The notes beneath the pieces were generated by a model, which worked only from the letters and a program-made list of their open reading frames with translations, did not search any database and was not told the origin of the DNA. 64,000 nt of DNA from Clostridiales bacterium UBA3758 (GTDB lineage: Bacteria; Bacillota; Clostridia; Oscillospirales; Oscillospiraceae), in assembly GCA_002371675.1 (NCBI GenBank), contig DFGE01000016.1, forward strand, positions 27,600 through 91,599, in the 5' to 3' direction. This document shows, in pieces, positions 34,474 through 41,085 of this stretch. The number at the start of each line of letters is the position of its first letter. Position 1 is the stretch's first letter. The position numbers and the translations under genes were made by a program.

Positions 34474-35304
34474 ATGCAAAAAAAGACGCAGCTCTTTGAT
34501 CCGCGGCAGACGATGCACCGCGAGGACTTTGAGATTTTCCATTATCACGATGCGAAGATGGAGGAGGTGCCGCTGCACCACCACGACTTTTTCGAGGTCT
34601 ATTCCTTCCTCAGCGGCAAGGTGGAGTATTTAGTCGAAGGCATCAGCTACACGCTATTTCCGGGTGATCTGCTGCTGATCGGCCCCATGGATCTGCACCG
34701 CCCACTGGTCGCACCGGGGGAGGCGTATGAGCGCATCGTGCTCTGGATCAACGCGGAGTATCTCGACAGCCTCCTGCCCACCGGCGCACTCCGCGCCTGC
34801 TTTGAGAGCGGGCAGAGTCTCTATCACAGCGCACACACGCCTGTCCCGCAGCTGATGCTGCGCCTCGCGGCAGAGTTTTCGGAGCTCTCGCCGGACAGCG
34901 AGCTCTCTGTGAAGGGCCTGTTCCTGCAGCTGATGGGAGAGCTCCTGCGTCTCAGGGCGAGCGCAGGCGAAAACGCGGACGAGCACGCATCCAGCCCGCC
35001 GCTTGTGCGGGAGGTGCTGCACTACATCTCCGAGAACTACCGGGAGGAAATGAGTTTGGAGAGCCTTGCCGCTCGCTTTTATGTCAGCAAATACCATCTC
35101 TCGCACCAGTTCAGCAGCGCGGTCGGGGTGAGCGTGTACCGCTATATCCTGCTTAAACGCCTGCAGAACGCCAAGCAGCGGCTCAGCGAGGGGGAGAGTC
35201 CCGGAGATGTTTGCCGCAGCTGCGGCTTTCAGGACTATACGAATTTTTATCGCGCTTTCCGCCAGGTTTACGGCCGCAGTCCGATGGACGCACAGGGGAG
35301 ATAG
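34474..35304 (+). CDS. AraC-family transcriptional regulator
   Basis: 276 residues. N-terminal cupin sensor domain (about 15-150) with PLHHHDFFEVYSFLSG and the family-typical PGDLLLIGPMDLHRP. Two C-terminal helix-turn-helix motifs cover 175-272: LESLAARFYVSKYHLSHQF and CRSCGFQDYTNFYRAFR. ATG 34474 follows GAGGTGAG. Divergent position makes it the likely glucuronate-responsive activator of uxuA-uxaC. Confidence 0.92.
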   Translation: MQKKTQLFDPRQTMHREDFEIFHYHDAKMEEVPLHHHDFFEVYSFLSGKVEYLVEGISYTLFPGDLLLIGPMDLHRPLVAPGEAYERIVLWINAEYLDSLLPTGALRACFESGQSLYHSAHTPVPQLMLRLAAEFSELSPDSELSVKGLFLQLMGELLRLRASAGENADEHASSPPLVREVLHYISENYREEMSLESLAARFYVSKYHLSHQFSSAVGVSVYRYILLKRLQNAKQRLSEGESPGDVCRSCGFQDYTNFYRAFRQVYGRSPMDAQGR

Positions 35305-35452
35305 AGGCAGCTCTCCGGCCGGGACGCTGCGCGCAGCAAAGCGGCGGCAGGATCCCTCCGGATACGAGTCTCAGCACATCCCGCCAAGGGGCGCCGCGGA
35401 CGAGGCAGCGGATTGGCTGCATTTTGGTGTAGATTATCTGCAAAGAGAATGT
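35305..35452 (+). other. Intergenic sequence before repeat copy C
   Basis: GC-rich spacer without a supported gene or clear terminator. A TATAAT at 35453-35458 marks both a possible -10 box and the left edge of the repeat element; no good -35 box is seen. Confidence 0.35.
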
Positions 35453-35656
35453 TATAATGATCATCGGAGGGCGAAATCAGCCGACAATTCGATTGATTTC
35501 GCTGCCAAACAACAAGTTTGGCAGCGAATGATTCTAATAATCATTCGCCCGATGCTTATTGAAATGATGATATGGCAAACAGCAATGCTGTTTGGCTGCG
35601 CGGCAAAGCCGCGCGGAGAAAAGCTTTTTGGCTTTTTGCCATCATTTAGTGATCAC
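35453..35656 (+). repeat. Multi-hairpin repeat element, copy C
   Basis: Left terminus TATAATGATCATCGGAGG, then six hairpins in the same order as copy D. Hairpin 2 is CTGCCAAAC-AACAA-GTTTGGCAG, hairpin 3 GAATGATT...AATCATTC. Hairpins 1 and 6 carry unpaired changes, so this copy is more degraded at its ends. It ends 31 nt before punA and lies in its leader. Confidence 0.88.
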
Positions 35657-35687
35657 GACGAAGGATACAGAGCAGGGAGTGAACAGC

Positions 35688-36509
35688 ATGACAGAAACAG
35701 AGGCGCGTCTCGCGCGCAGCTTCGACAGTATTGCGCACAGGATCCCGTTCCGGCCCCGCGTGGCGCTCGTACTCGGGTCCGGCCTCGGCGGCTTTGCCGA
35801 CCGCCTGGCAGAGCGCAGCGTGATCCCCTACAGAGAGATCGCGGACTTCCCGGTGTCCACCGTGGCCGGCCATGCCGGCCAGTTCGTGTTCGGCACGGTG
35901 GACGGCGTCCCCGTCGTTGCCATGCAGGGGCGCGTACATTATTATGAGGGCTATTCGATGGAGGACGTCGTTCTGCCCGTGAGGCTGATGCGGCGGATGG
36001 GAGCGGAAATCCTGTTCCTGACCAACGCGGCGGGCGGACTGAACGCGGATTTCTCTGCGGGCGACCTCATGATGATCACGGATCAGATCGCGTGCTTTGT
36101 GCCCTCGCCTCTGATCGGGGAAAACCCGGAGTCCCTTGGACCGCGTTTTCCGGACATGACGCATATTTATGATCCGGAGCTTCAGCAGCTCCTTCTGGAT
36201 ACGGCGGAGGATCACGGCGTCGGGCTGAAGAAGGGCGTATACGTCCAGATGAGCGGCCCGAATTACGAGTCGCCGGCAGAGGTGAGGATGGCGAAGCTCG
36301 TGGGCGGAGACGCCGTGGGCATGAGCACCGCCTGCGAGGCGGTCGCGGCAAACCACTGCGGTTTCCGGATCTGCGGGATCTCCTGCATCACAAACCTTGC
36401 CAGCGGCCTGTCCGCACGGCCTCTCTCCCACGAAGAGGTGAAGACAGCGGCGGACGAGGCTGCGCCGCGGTTCCAGACGCTGGTGTGGAACGCCATCTCC
36501 AAGCTGTAA
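35688..36509 (+). CDS. punA: Purine-nucleoside phosphorylase
   Basis: 273 residues, trimeric type (NP-II). It splits inosine/guanosine with phosphate to base and ribose-1-phosphate. Motifs: VALVLGSGLGGFAD near residue 25 (phosphate-binding serine), GHAGQFVFG, MQGRVHYYEGYS, LTNAAGGLNADF near 108, and VGMSTACEAVAA near 205 with ITNLASG. ATG 35688 follows GGGAG; upstream in-frame codons lie in the repeat element. Confidence 0.95.
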   Translation: MTETEARLARSFDSIAHRIPFRPRVALVLGSGLGGFADRLAERSVIPYREIADFPVSTVAGHAGQFVFGTVDGVPVVAMQGRVHYYEGYSMEDVVLPVRLMRRMGAEILFLTNAAGGLNADFSAGDLMMITDQIACFVPSPLIGENPESLGPRFPDMTHIYDPELQQLLLDTAEDHGVGLKKGVYVQMSGPNYESPAEVRMAKLVGGDAVGMSTACEAVAANHCGFRICGISCITNLASGLSARPLSHEEVKTAADEAAPRFQTLVWNAISKL

Positions 36510-36520
36510 CCGGTCATCGG

Positions 36521-37447
36521 ATGAAAAAACGCCTTTTGTATTCGTATGCCGGGATCCTGGCGGCGGGCGCCGCGGTATACGTATTGCTTCTGCTGCTCTC
36601 GCTCGCCCTGGGAAAGGGGCTGCTCACAGCAGCGGCCGTCCTGCGGATTTATCTCCCGCTCACGGCTCTGGCAGCGCTGTTTTTGACGGTGAGCGGCGTC
36701 TCGTTGCTCCGCCATGAGGGGATGCGCCCGAGGAACCTGGTGGGGACGGCGCTGGGACTTTCCTGGATGGCGGGCAACCTGCTCTGCCTGCTTTTGAGCC
36801 GCGCGGCTCTGCCCGGAGGGCTCCGCTTGTTTGCGGCTCTGCTCGGCGCATATGTCGATCTCTTCCTGAGCGGCGTGCTCCTGATGTCCTTCCTGGCTGC
36901 GCGGCACAAGCCGGCCTATGACAAGGACTTTGTCATCATCCCGGGCTGCTCGATCAGCAAAAAGGGCGGTCTGCTCCCGCTGCTGAAGGGGCGGACAAAC
37001 CGTGCGATCCGCTTCGCCTGGGATCAGGAGATCGCAACGGGGAAGCCGGTACGCTATATCCCGACCGGCGGCCAGGGGCCGGATGAGGTGATGAGCGAGG
37101 GCTCCGCCATGGCCCTGTATCTGCTGTCGCACGGGGCGGAGCAATATGAGATCTTCCCGGAAAAGGCCTCCGTGAGCACCTATGAGAACATGCTCTTTGC
37201 CAAAAAGATTATCGACGAGGTACTGCCGGAAGCCAGGATCTGCTTTGTAACGACCAACTATCACGTCCTGCGCAGCGGTATGCTTGCCCAAAAGGCCGGC
37301 CTGGACGCCGAGGGTCTGGCAAGCGGAACAAAATGGTATTTCTGGCCGAACGGCCTGGCAAGAGAGATCATCGCCGTGATCTCCCTGTATCCCGCACAGC
37401 AGCTTGCCGCGCTGGGGATCCTCATCCTCGCAGCGCTGTTGGCATAA
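36521..37447 (+). CDS. YdcF/SanA-family (DUF218) membrane protein
   Basis: 308 residues. Four hydrophobic helices (about 7-30, 43-65, 78-100, 108-130) precede the DUF218 domain. The latter has VIIPGCSISKKGG near 145, TGGQGPDEVMSEG near 185, ASVSTYENMLFAKKII near 224 and VTTNYHVLRSG near 252. A final hydrophobic helix closes the protein. The ElyC/SanA group is linked to envelope precursor metabolism. The start lacks a good Shine-Dalgarno and sits in a 12-nt string identical to the end of the repeat element. Confidence 0.85.
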   Translation: MKKRLLYSYAGILAAGAAVYVLLLLLSLALGKGLLTAAAVLRIYLPLTALAALFLTVSGVSLLRHEGMRPRNLVGTALGLSWMAGNLLCLLLSRAALPGGLRLFAALLGAYVDLFLSGVLLMSFLAARHKPAYDKDFVIIPGCSISKKGGLLPLLKGRTNRAIRFAWDQEIATGKPVRYIPTGGQGPDEVMSEGSAMALYLLSHGAEQYEIFPEKASVSTYENMLFAKKIIDEVLPEARICFVTTNYHVLRSGMLAQKAGLDAEGLASGTKWYFWPNGLAREIIAVISLYPAQQLAALGILILAALLA

Positions 37448-37499
37448 AAGAACGAACAGCAAGCAGACTTGATAAGTTATATCTGAGGAGAAACAGAAC

Positions 37500-37799
37500 A
37501 TGCTGAACATCAAAACAAAGACCGAAGGCGCCGCGCTGACCGTTATCCTGGCCGGGCGGCTGGACACCACCACCGCGCCGCAGCTGGAGAAGCTGCTGAA
37601 AGAGGAGCTCGACGGCCTGGAGGATCTGACCATCGACATGGCGGAGCTGGACTATATTTCTTCCGCGGGGCTGCGCGTGCTGCTCTTCGCGCGGAAGGCA
37701 ATGGACGGGAAGGGCAGCCTGCGGGTCACCCATGTGAATGAGACGATCATGGAAATTTTCGAGGTGACGGGCTTTGCCGACATCCTGACGATTGAGTAA
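37500..37799 (+). CDS. STAS-domain anti-sigma factor antagonist (copy 1)
   Basis: 99 residues, one complete STAS domain like SpoIIAA/RsbV. The phosphorylatable serine region reads LDYISSAGLRVLL near residue 55. In this family a partner kinase (RsbW/SpoIIAB type) phosphorylates that serine. GAGGAGAAACAGAAC precedes the ATG. About half identical by eye to the second STAS gene 200 bp downstream. Confidence 0.92.
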   Translation: MLNIKTKTEGAALTVILAGRLDTTTAPQLEKLLKEELDGLEDLTIDMAELDYISSAGLRVLLFARKAMDGKGSLRVTHVNETIMEIFEVTGFADILTIE

Positions 37800-38001
37800 T
37801 TGGAGCGCGGAGAAATCCGGGCACGCAGACGGCGCATGGCAGCTATGTGATCTTACGACAGAAGGGGAGAGGCCGCCCGGCGGCCTTGGGATCTGCCTGC
37901 CGAAAAAGACCGTGTATGATGTGCGCTGCCTGGACAAGAACGGACAAAAGCTTCCTATGCCGGTCACAATCATCAACAAAGCCGAGGGAGAAAAACCATG
38001 A
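37792..38001 (+). pseudogene. Remnant of an anti-sigma serine kinase (RsbW-like)
   Basis: A 69-codon open frame between the STAS genes has no proper start, but its middle reads ERPPGGLGICLPKKTVYDV. That resembles the ATP-lid end of RsbW/SpoIIAB kinases, where GGLGIFLxKKxxDxV is usual. The N-terminal catalytic part is missing. The stop overlaps the ATG of the second STAS gene in ATGA, as in real antagonist-kinase operons. An independent small protein is possible but less likely. Confidence 0.55.
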
Positions 38002-38294
38002 AGATCGAGAAGAAACTGAATGACAGCAGGCTGCTCATTACCCTGGATGGCCGCCTGGATACGATGACGGTGCCGCAGCTGGAGCAGGAGATCAAGAGCA
38101 TTCCGGATACTGTTACAGAGCTGATTGTTGACCTTGCCGGGACGGAGTACATTTCCTCCACCGGCCTGCGCGCCCTGCTCTCGGCATATAAGGTGATGCG
38201 CAGCAGGGGCGGCATGAAGATCACGAACGCCAATGAGCTGCTGAAGGAAATCTTTGACGTGACCGGCTTTTCCGATTTCCTGTCGATCGAATAA
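37998..38294 (+). CDS. STAS-domain anti-sigma factor antagonist (copy 2)
   Basis: 98 residues, one STAS domain. Serine region TEYISSTGLRALL near residue 54 and C-terminal VTGFSDFLSIE, parallel to VTGFADILTIE in copy 1. Start ATG overlaps the stop of the kinase remnant. Shared ancestry of the two copies suggests duplication of an antagonist-kinase unit with loss of the kinase, leaving two antagonists without a local partner. Confidence 0.92.
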   Translation: MKIEKKLNDSRLLITLDGRLDTMTVPQLEQEIKSIPDTVTELIVDLAGTEYISSTGLRALLSAYKVMRSRGGMKITNANELLKEIFDVTGFSDFLSIE

Positions 38295-38348
38295 GCAAAG
38301 ACTGCGTGATCCCTCCGAAACAATTGCAGGCATAATGTAGGCATGAGG

Positions 38349-38561
38349 AAGCCGCCGACGGTTGTCGGCGGCTCAGACTGCAGACAAACCCTTGCGGCAA
38401 TGCTGCGTTTCGCAAGGGAAGATTGTGAAGAGGGGACGGTAATCCCCTCTTCACGTTCAATCTATGCAAAAATGGAAACTTTTTCGGAAGTTTTCATTTT
38501 TGCCTTTTAAGCTGTCGACACTTTGTCGACAGCTTGAGCCGCCGACAACCGTCGGCGGCTT
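38349..38561. repeat. Second type of multi-hairpin element with 27-bp terminal inverted repeats
   Basis: Both ends carry the same 27-nt inverted repeat (AAGCCGCCGACGGTTG, then TCGGCGGCTCA), which is itself a hairpin. Between them are four more hairpins: CCCTTGCG/CGCAAGGG (about 38390-38418), GTGAAGAGGGGA/TCCCCTCTTCAC (about 38426-38454), GCAAAAATG..AACTT/AAGTT..CATTTTTGC (about 38465-38503), and AAGCTGTCGAC/GTCGACAGCTT (about 38509-38535). The element fills the gap between convergent genes. Sequence is unrelated to copies A-E, but size and layout match. Confidence 0.85.
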
Positions 38562-38576
38562 TGCGTTATTCATCGT

Positions 38577-39053
38577 TCAGGATTCCTTGACCAGCTTTCC
38601 GCTCATGTGCTCGGGGACGAGCGCGAAGAGCAGCGTGCGGGGCCCGGCGCGGTCGATCTCGCGGTCGATATAGCACTCGTCGTCGGTGAATTTGCGGCTG
38701 AGCCTCCTGGCGATCTCATAGGTCTTTTCACGATCCTCCACGAGCTCGATGCGGCCGAACACGATCACGCTTTTGATGTGCAGCGCCCAATCGCCCTCCT
38801 CGCGAAAGCCCTCGTCATAGACACAGAAGGAGGCCTTGTCATGGCGGCGTATGGCGTCGATCTTGTGTCCAGTCAGGCCGCCGTGGAAATAAAGCCTGCC
38901 GTCTTCCTCGCAGTAGAAATGGTTGATCGGTACGCCGTAGGGGTAGTCGTCGTCCCCCAGAACGGAGAGTACGCCCCGCTTTTCCCTCTTGAGTATCTCC
39001 ACACACTCTGCGTCTGCCAGCTGCTGCCTGCTGCGCTGCATGCCTCGGAACAT
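38577..39053 (-). CDS. Pyridoxamine 5'-phosphate oxidase family protein (NimA-like)
   Basis: 158-residue split-barrel flavin-binding protein. Motifs CVEILKREKRGVLSVLGDDDYPYGVPIN (short: RGVLSVLGDDDYPYGVPIN) and LYFHGGLTGHKIDAIRR match the NimA/general PPOX group, members of which bind FMN or heme and can reduce nitro compounds. The histidine in YFHGG is the conserved cofactor contact. GGGAGGA lies 7 nt before the ATG. Function beyond flavin binding cannot be stated. Confidence 0.85.
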   Translation of the reverse strand: MFRGMQRSRQQLADAECVEILKREKRGVLSVLGDDDYPYGVPINHFYCEEDGRLYFHGGLTGHKIDAIRRHDKASFCVYDEGFREEGDWALHIKSVIVFGRIELVEDREKTYEIARRLSRKFTDDECYIDREIDRAGPRTLLFALVPEHMSGKLVKES

Positions 39054-39103
39054 CGTTTTATCCTCCCTGATCGGTTGAAATGTGGTAGACTGACTGCCCG
39101 CGC

Positions 39104-39211
39104 TTAGCCCTCATAGGCCTCAGCGGGGCGGGACTGCTCGCGGTATGCGCGCGGCGTCATGTCCTTGAGCTTCTTGAAGCTCTTCCGGAAGCAGCTCTGA
39201 TCGGGTAAGCC
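39104..39211 (-). pseudogene. C-terminal remnant of an AraC-family regulator
   Basis: 35 codons read GLPDQSCFRKSFKKLKDMTP and RAYREQ before a stop, a clear match to the last helix-turn-helix of AraC proteins (G-x-x-DQSYF-x-R-x-FKK-x-x-GMTP-x-x-YR). No upstream AraC sequence continues in this frame. A neighbouring frame just upstream encodes MTAEVIAVRGNHIRSL and further residues of unknown origin, which may be part of the same decay. Confidence 0.65.
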
Positions 39212-39818
39212 ATCAGGCTGCCGTCCGGCGCCTCATAGACCAGCTCCGCCTTGGGTACGCTGCAAAGGCTGCGGATGTGGTTCCCTCTCACGGCGATCAC
39301 CTCTGCGGTCATAATAACACAGAAAACGCAGAATATGAACAACAAATTCATATATCCGGCTGCCGCGCTCTGAGCAGAGGAAGGATCTGCGAGGCGGAAT
39401 GCTCCTCGAGCTGAAATAGGAAAAAGGGAAACTCCCTCAGGAGTTTCCCTTTTTATACTGATATCTGATAGAAAGGTCGGGAATGATTTCTGAGACAGAA
39501 TTGTGTCAGGCAAGGCGAAGCCCGCAGAGCATAATGTCGTCGTCGCAAGCTCCGTATCGTCTCACTTCCACGTTTTGACGTGAAAGCTCGCTCACTCCGC
39601 TGCTCCTCCTCTCAATTTCAAAGCATTTCGCTTTGAAATTGGTAAGGAAAACGGAAGGAGCGGATAGGAAGCTTTCCCGGCTCTTCACAACCGGGGAAGC
39701 GTAATGGAGCGAGTTTCGTTTGACACGGTCAAGGGCTTCAACGAAGCATGGCGCAATTCTGGCCGGAAAGAATCCGAGATTTCTATTAGAAATCAGTATT
39801 ATATCCCGTAAGACTGTG
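39212..39818. other. Non-coding, hairpin-rich intergenic region
   Basis: No intact gene is supported. It contains a terminator (39421-39454), a CAATTTCAAAGC/GCTTTGAAATTG hairpin (39613-39641), a GCTTTCCCGG/CCGGGGAAGC hairpin (about 39670-39700) and a GATTTCTA/TAGAAATC hairpin near 39778. Short GTGTCAGGC strings flank the stretch at about 39505 and 39815. Confidence 0.5.
39421..39454. terminator. Rho-independent terminator, bidirectional
   Basis: 15-bp perfect stem AAAAAGGGAAACTCC with a CTCA loop, A-run and T-run on opposite sides. Confidence 0.8.
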
Positions 39819-40226
39819 TCAGGCCAGCGCTGCGCCGAGCGCCTTGCACTGCGCCAGCGCCTCGTCGTCCGGCGCGTCGTTGCAGATCACGCTCTCCGCG
39901 GCGAGCGTGATACCCGCGTCGGCACAGCTCGCTTCCCAGCTGCGCATCCATTCGCCGTCGCCCCAGCCGTAGGAGCCGAAGAGCGCTACAGGCTTGCCGG
40001 CGATCACAGGCTTCACTTCTTCAAAGACCGGCTCGAACTCACTGTCCTCCAGGGCCTCGCTGCCCATGGCCGGGCAGCCGAAGGCAAAGGCGTCATAGGC
40101 CGCGGCTTTGGCGGCGTTGAACGCGCTGACCGGGATGAGCTCGCCGGAGGCGCCCTTTGCCACGGCCTTCGCCATGGCCTCGGTGTTGCCCGTGCCGCTC
40201 CAGTAAACAACTGCTACCTTACTCAT
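39819..40226 (-). CDS. Flavodoxin
   Basis: 135-residue short-chain flavodoxin, an FMN electron carrier that replaces ferredoxin under iron limitation. FMN phosphate loop SGTGNTEAMA at residues 10-19; later loops GCPAMGSEALED near 50 and GSYGWGDGEW near 85 are typical. ATG 40226 is chosen on alignment and AAAGGAAA upstream. It is 19 nt after the DUF3793 gene, so the pair is co-transcribed. Confidence 0.93.
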   Translation of the reverse strand: MSKVAVVYWSGTGNTEAMAKAVAKGASGELIPVSAFNAAKAAAYDAFAFGCPAMGSEALEDSEFEPVFEEVKPVIAGKPVALFGSYGWGDGEWMRSWEASCADAGITLAAESVICNDAPDDEALAQCKALGAALA

Positions 40227-40245
40227 GGAATTGTTTCCTTTCCTT

Positions 40246-40797
40246 TCAGATCGCCACAGCCAGCGCATGCAGCGGGGTGCCCGCCTCCACGCGCCGGCAA
40301 TAGGAATCCGTGCACTTTTTATATTTGGAAAAGGTCTTCCGTGCGCCGGCTTCGTCGCCATAGACCTTCCAAGTGCCGATGCATTTATAGTTTTTCGCGC
40401 TGTTCTCGATAAATCCCTTTACGTCCTCCGGGGGATAGCTCAAAAACAGGCCGATCTCGTGGGGAAAGTCCCCCTTGCTGCGCAGCCGCCGCATCAGATG
40501 CAGCAGGCAGGCGACGCAGTCACGGCTTTCGTAGCCGGCACGCGCGAGGATCTCCCCTGCGTCCTGCCCCAGAAGATCTCGCTGCAGCGCCTTGGGGCGG
40601 AAGAGATAGAGCAGCGCCTGCCGTTCCGTCCAGCGCAGCGCGATCAGCGCAAGCCCTGCGGCATGCAGGCAGCGGTTGCAGCGGCGGATCTGTGCCTTGA
40701 GCTCCTCCCGATCCGTATAGGGGCAGGCAAAGAGACTGCCGGTCTTGAGCCCGGCCAGCGTCGGTGCGCAGCATTCCACCAGCATGAGATCGGACAT
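40246..40797 (-). CDS. DUF3793 family protein
   Basis: 183 residues. Cys-rich soluble protein recognised as DUF3793 by the pattern CAPTLAGLKTGSLF near the start, the central LYLFRPKALQRDL and the end segment FPHEIGLFLSYPPEDVKGF plus CTGTWKVYGD-like CIGTWKVYGDEA. In Clostridia this family is commonly adjacent to flavodoxin and iron-uptake genes. ATG 40797 follows GGGAGG at a spacing of 9. Two metal-repressor-like palindromes lie upstream. Confidence 0.85.
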   Translation of the reverse strand: MSDLMLVECCAPTLAGLKTGSLFACPYTDREELKAQIRRCNRCLHAAGLALIALRWTERQALLYLFRPKALQRDLLGQDAGEILARAGYESRDCVACLLHLMRRLRSKGDFPHEIGLFLSYPPEDVKGFIENSAKNYKCIGTWKVYGDEAGARKTFSKYKKCTDSYCRRVEAGTPLHALAVAI

Positions 40798-40814
40798 CGC
40801 GTACACCTCCCGCA

Positions 40815-40884
40815 GTTAAACATATCTAACACGAGCAGGATGAAAAAGCCCGCTCGGGGCTGTTTACGGTTAGAATAATCTAAC
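40815..40884 (-). promoter_or_regulatory. Two DtxR/MntR-like palindromes upstream of DUF3793-flavodoxin
   Basis: GTTAAACATATCTAAC (40815-40830) and GTTAGAATAATCTAAC (40869-40884), arms GTTAGA/TCTAAC. Their form resembles DtxR-family operators (TTAG...CTAA). A short terminator-like hairpin AGCCC/GGGCT with TTTTT on the minus strand lies between them (40843-40861). Confidence 0.5.
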
Positions 40885-41020
40885 TGCTATGAAGTCTATC
40901 ACAGATCCGCGCCCTTGTCAAGCGCGATTTTTCCCTCCGTATTGGGGGGTATTATGCAAAGCGGTGGCGCGCTTTGCGCGATTCCACGCAGCCGCTCCCT
41001 CCTGCGGGAAGGTGACGGAC

Positions 41021-41055
41021 AACAGCAGGGAATGCGAATTGCATTCCCTGCTGTT
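41021..41055 (-). terminator. Terminator after pepF
   Basis: 15-bp perfect stem AACAGCAGGGAATGC with a 5-nt loop, 31 nt past the stop; no long T-run. Confidence 0.7.
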
Positions 41056-41085
41056 GCGTGTTCTATGTGTGCAGAGCTGACCGTA

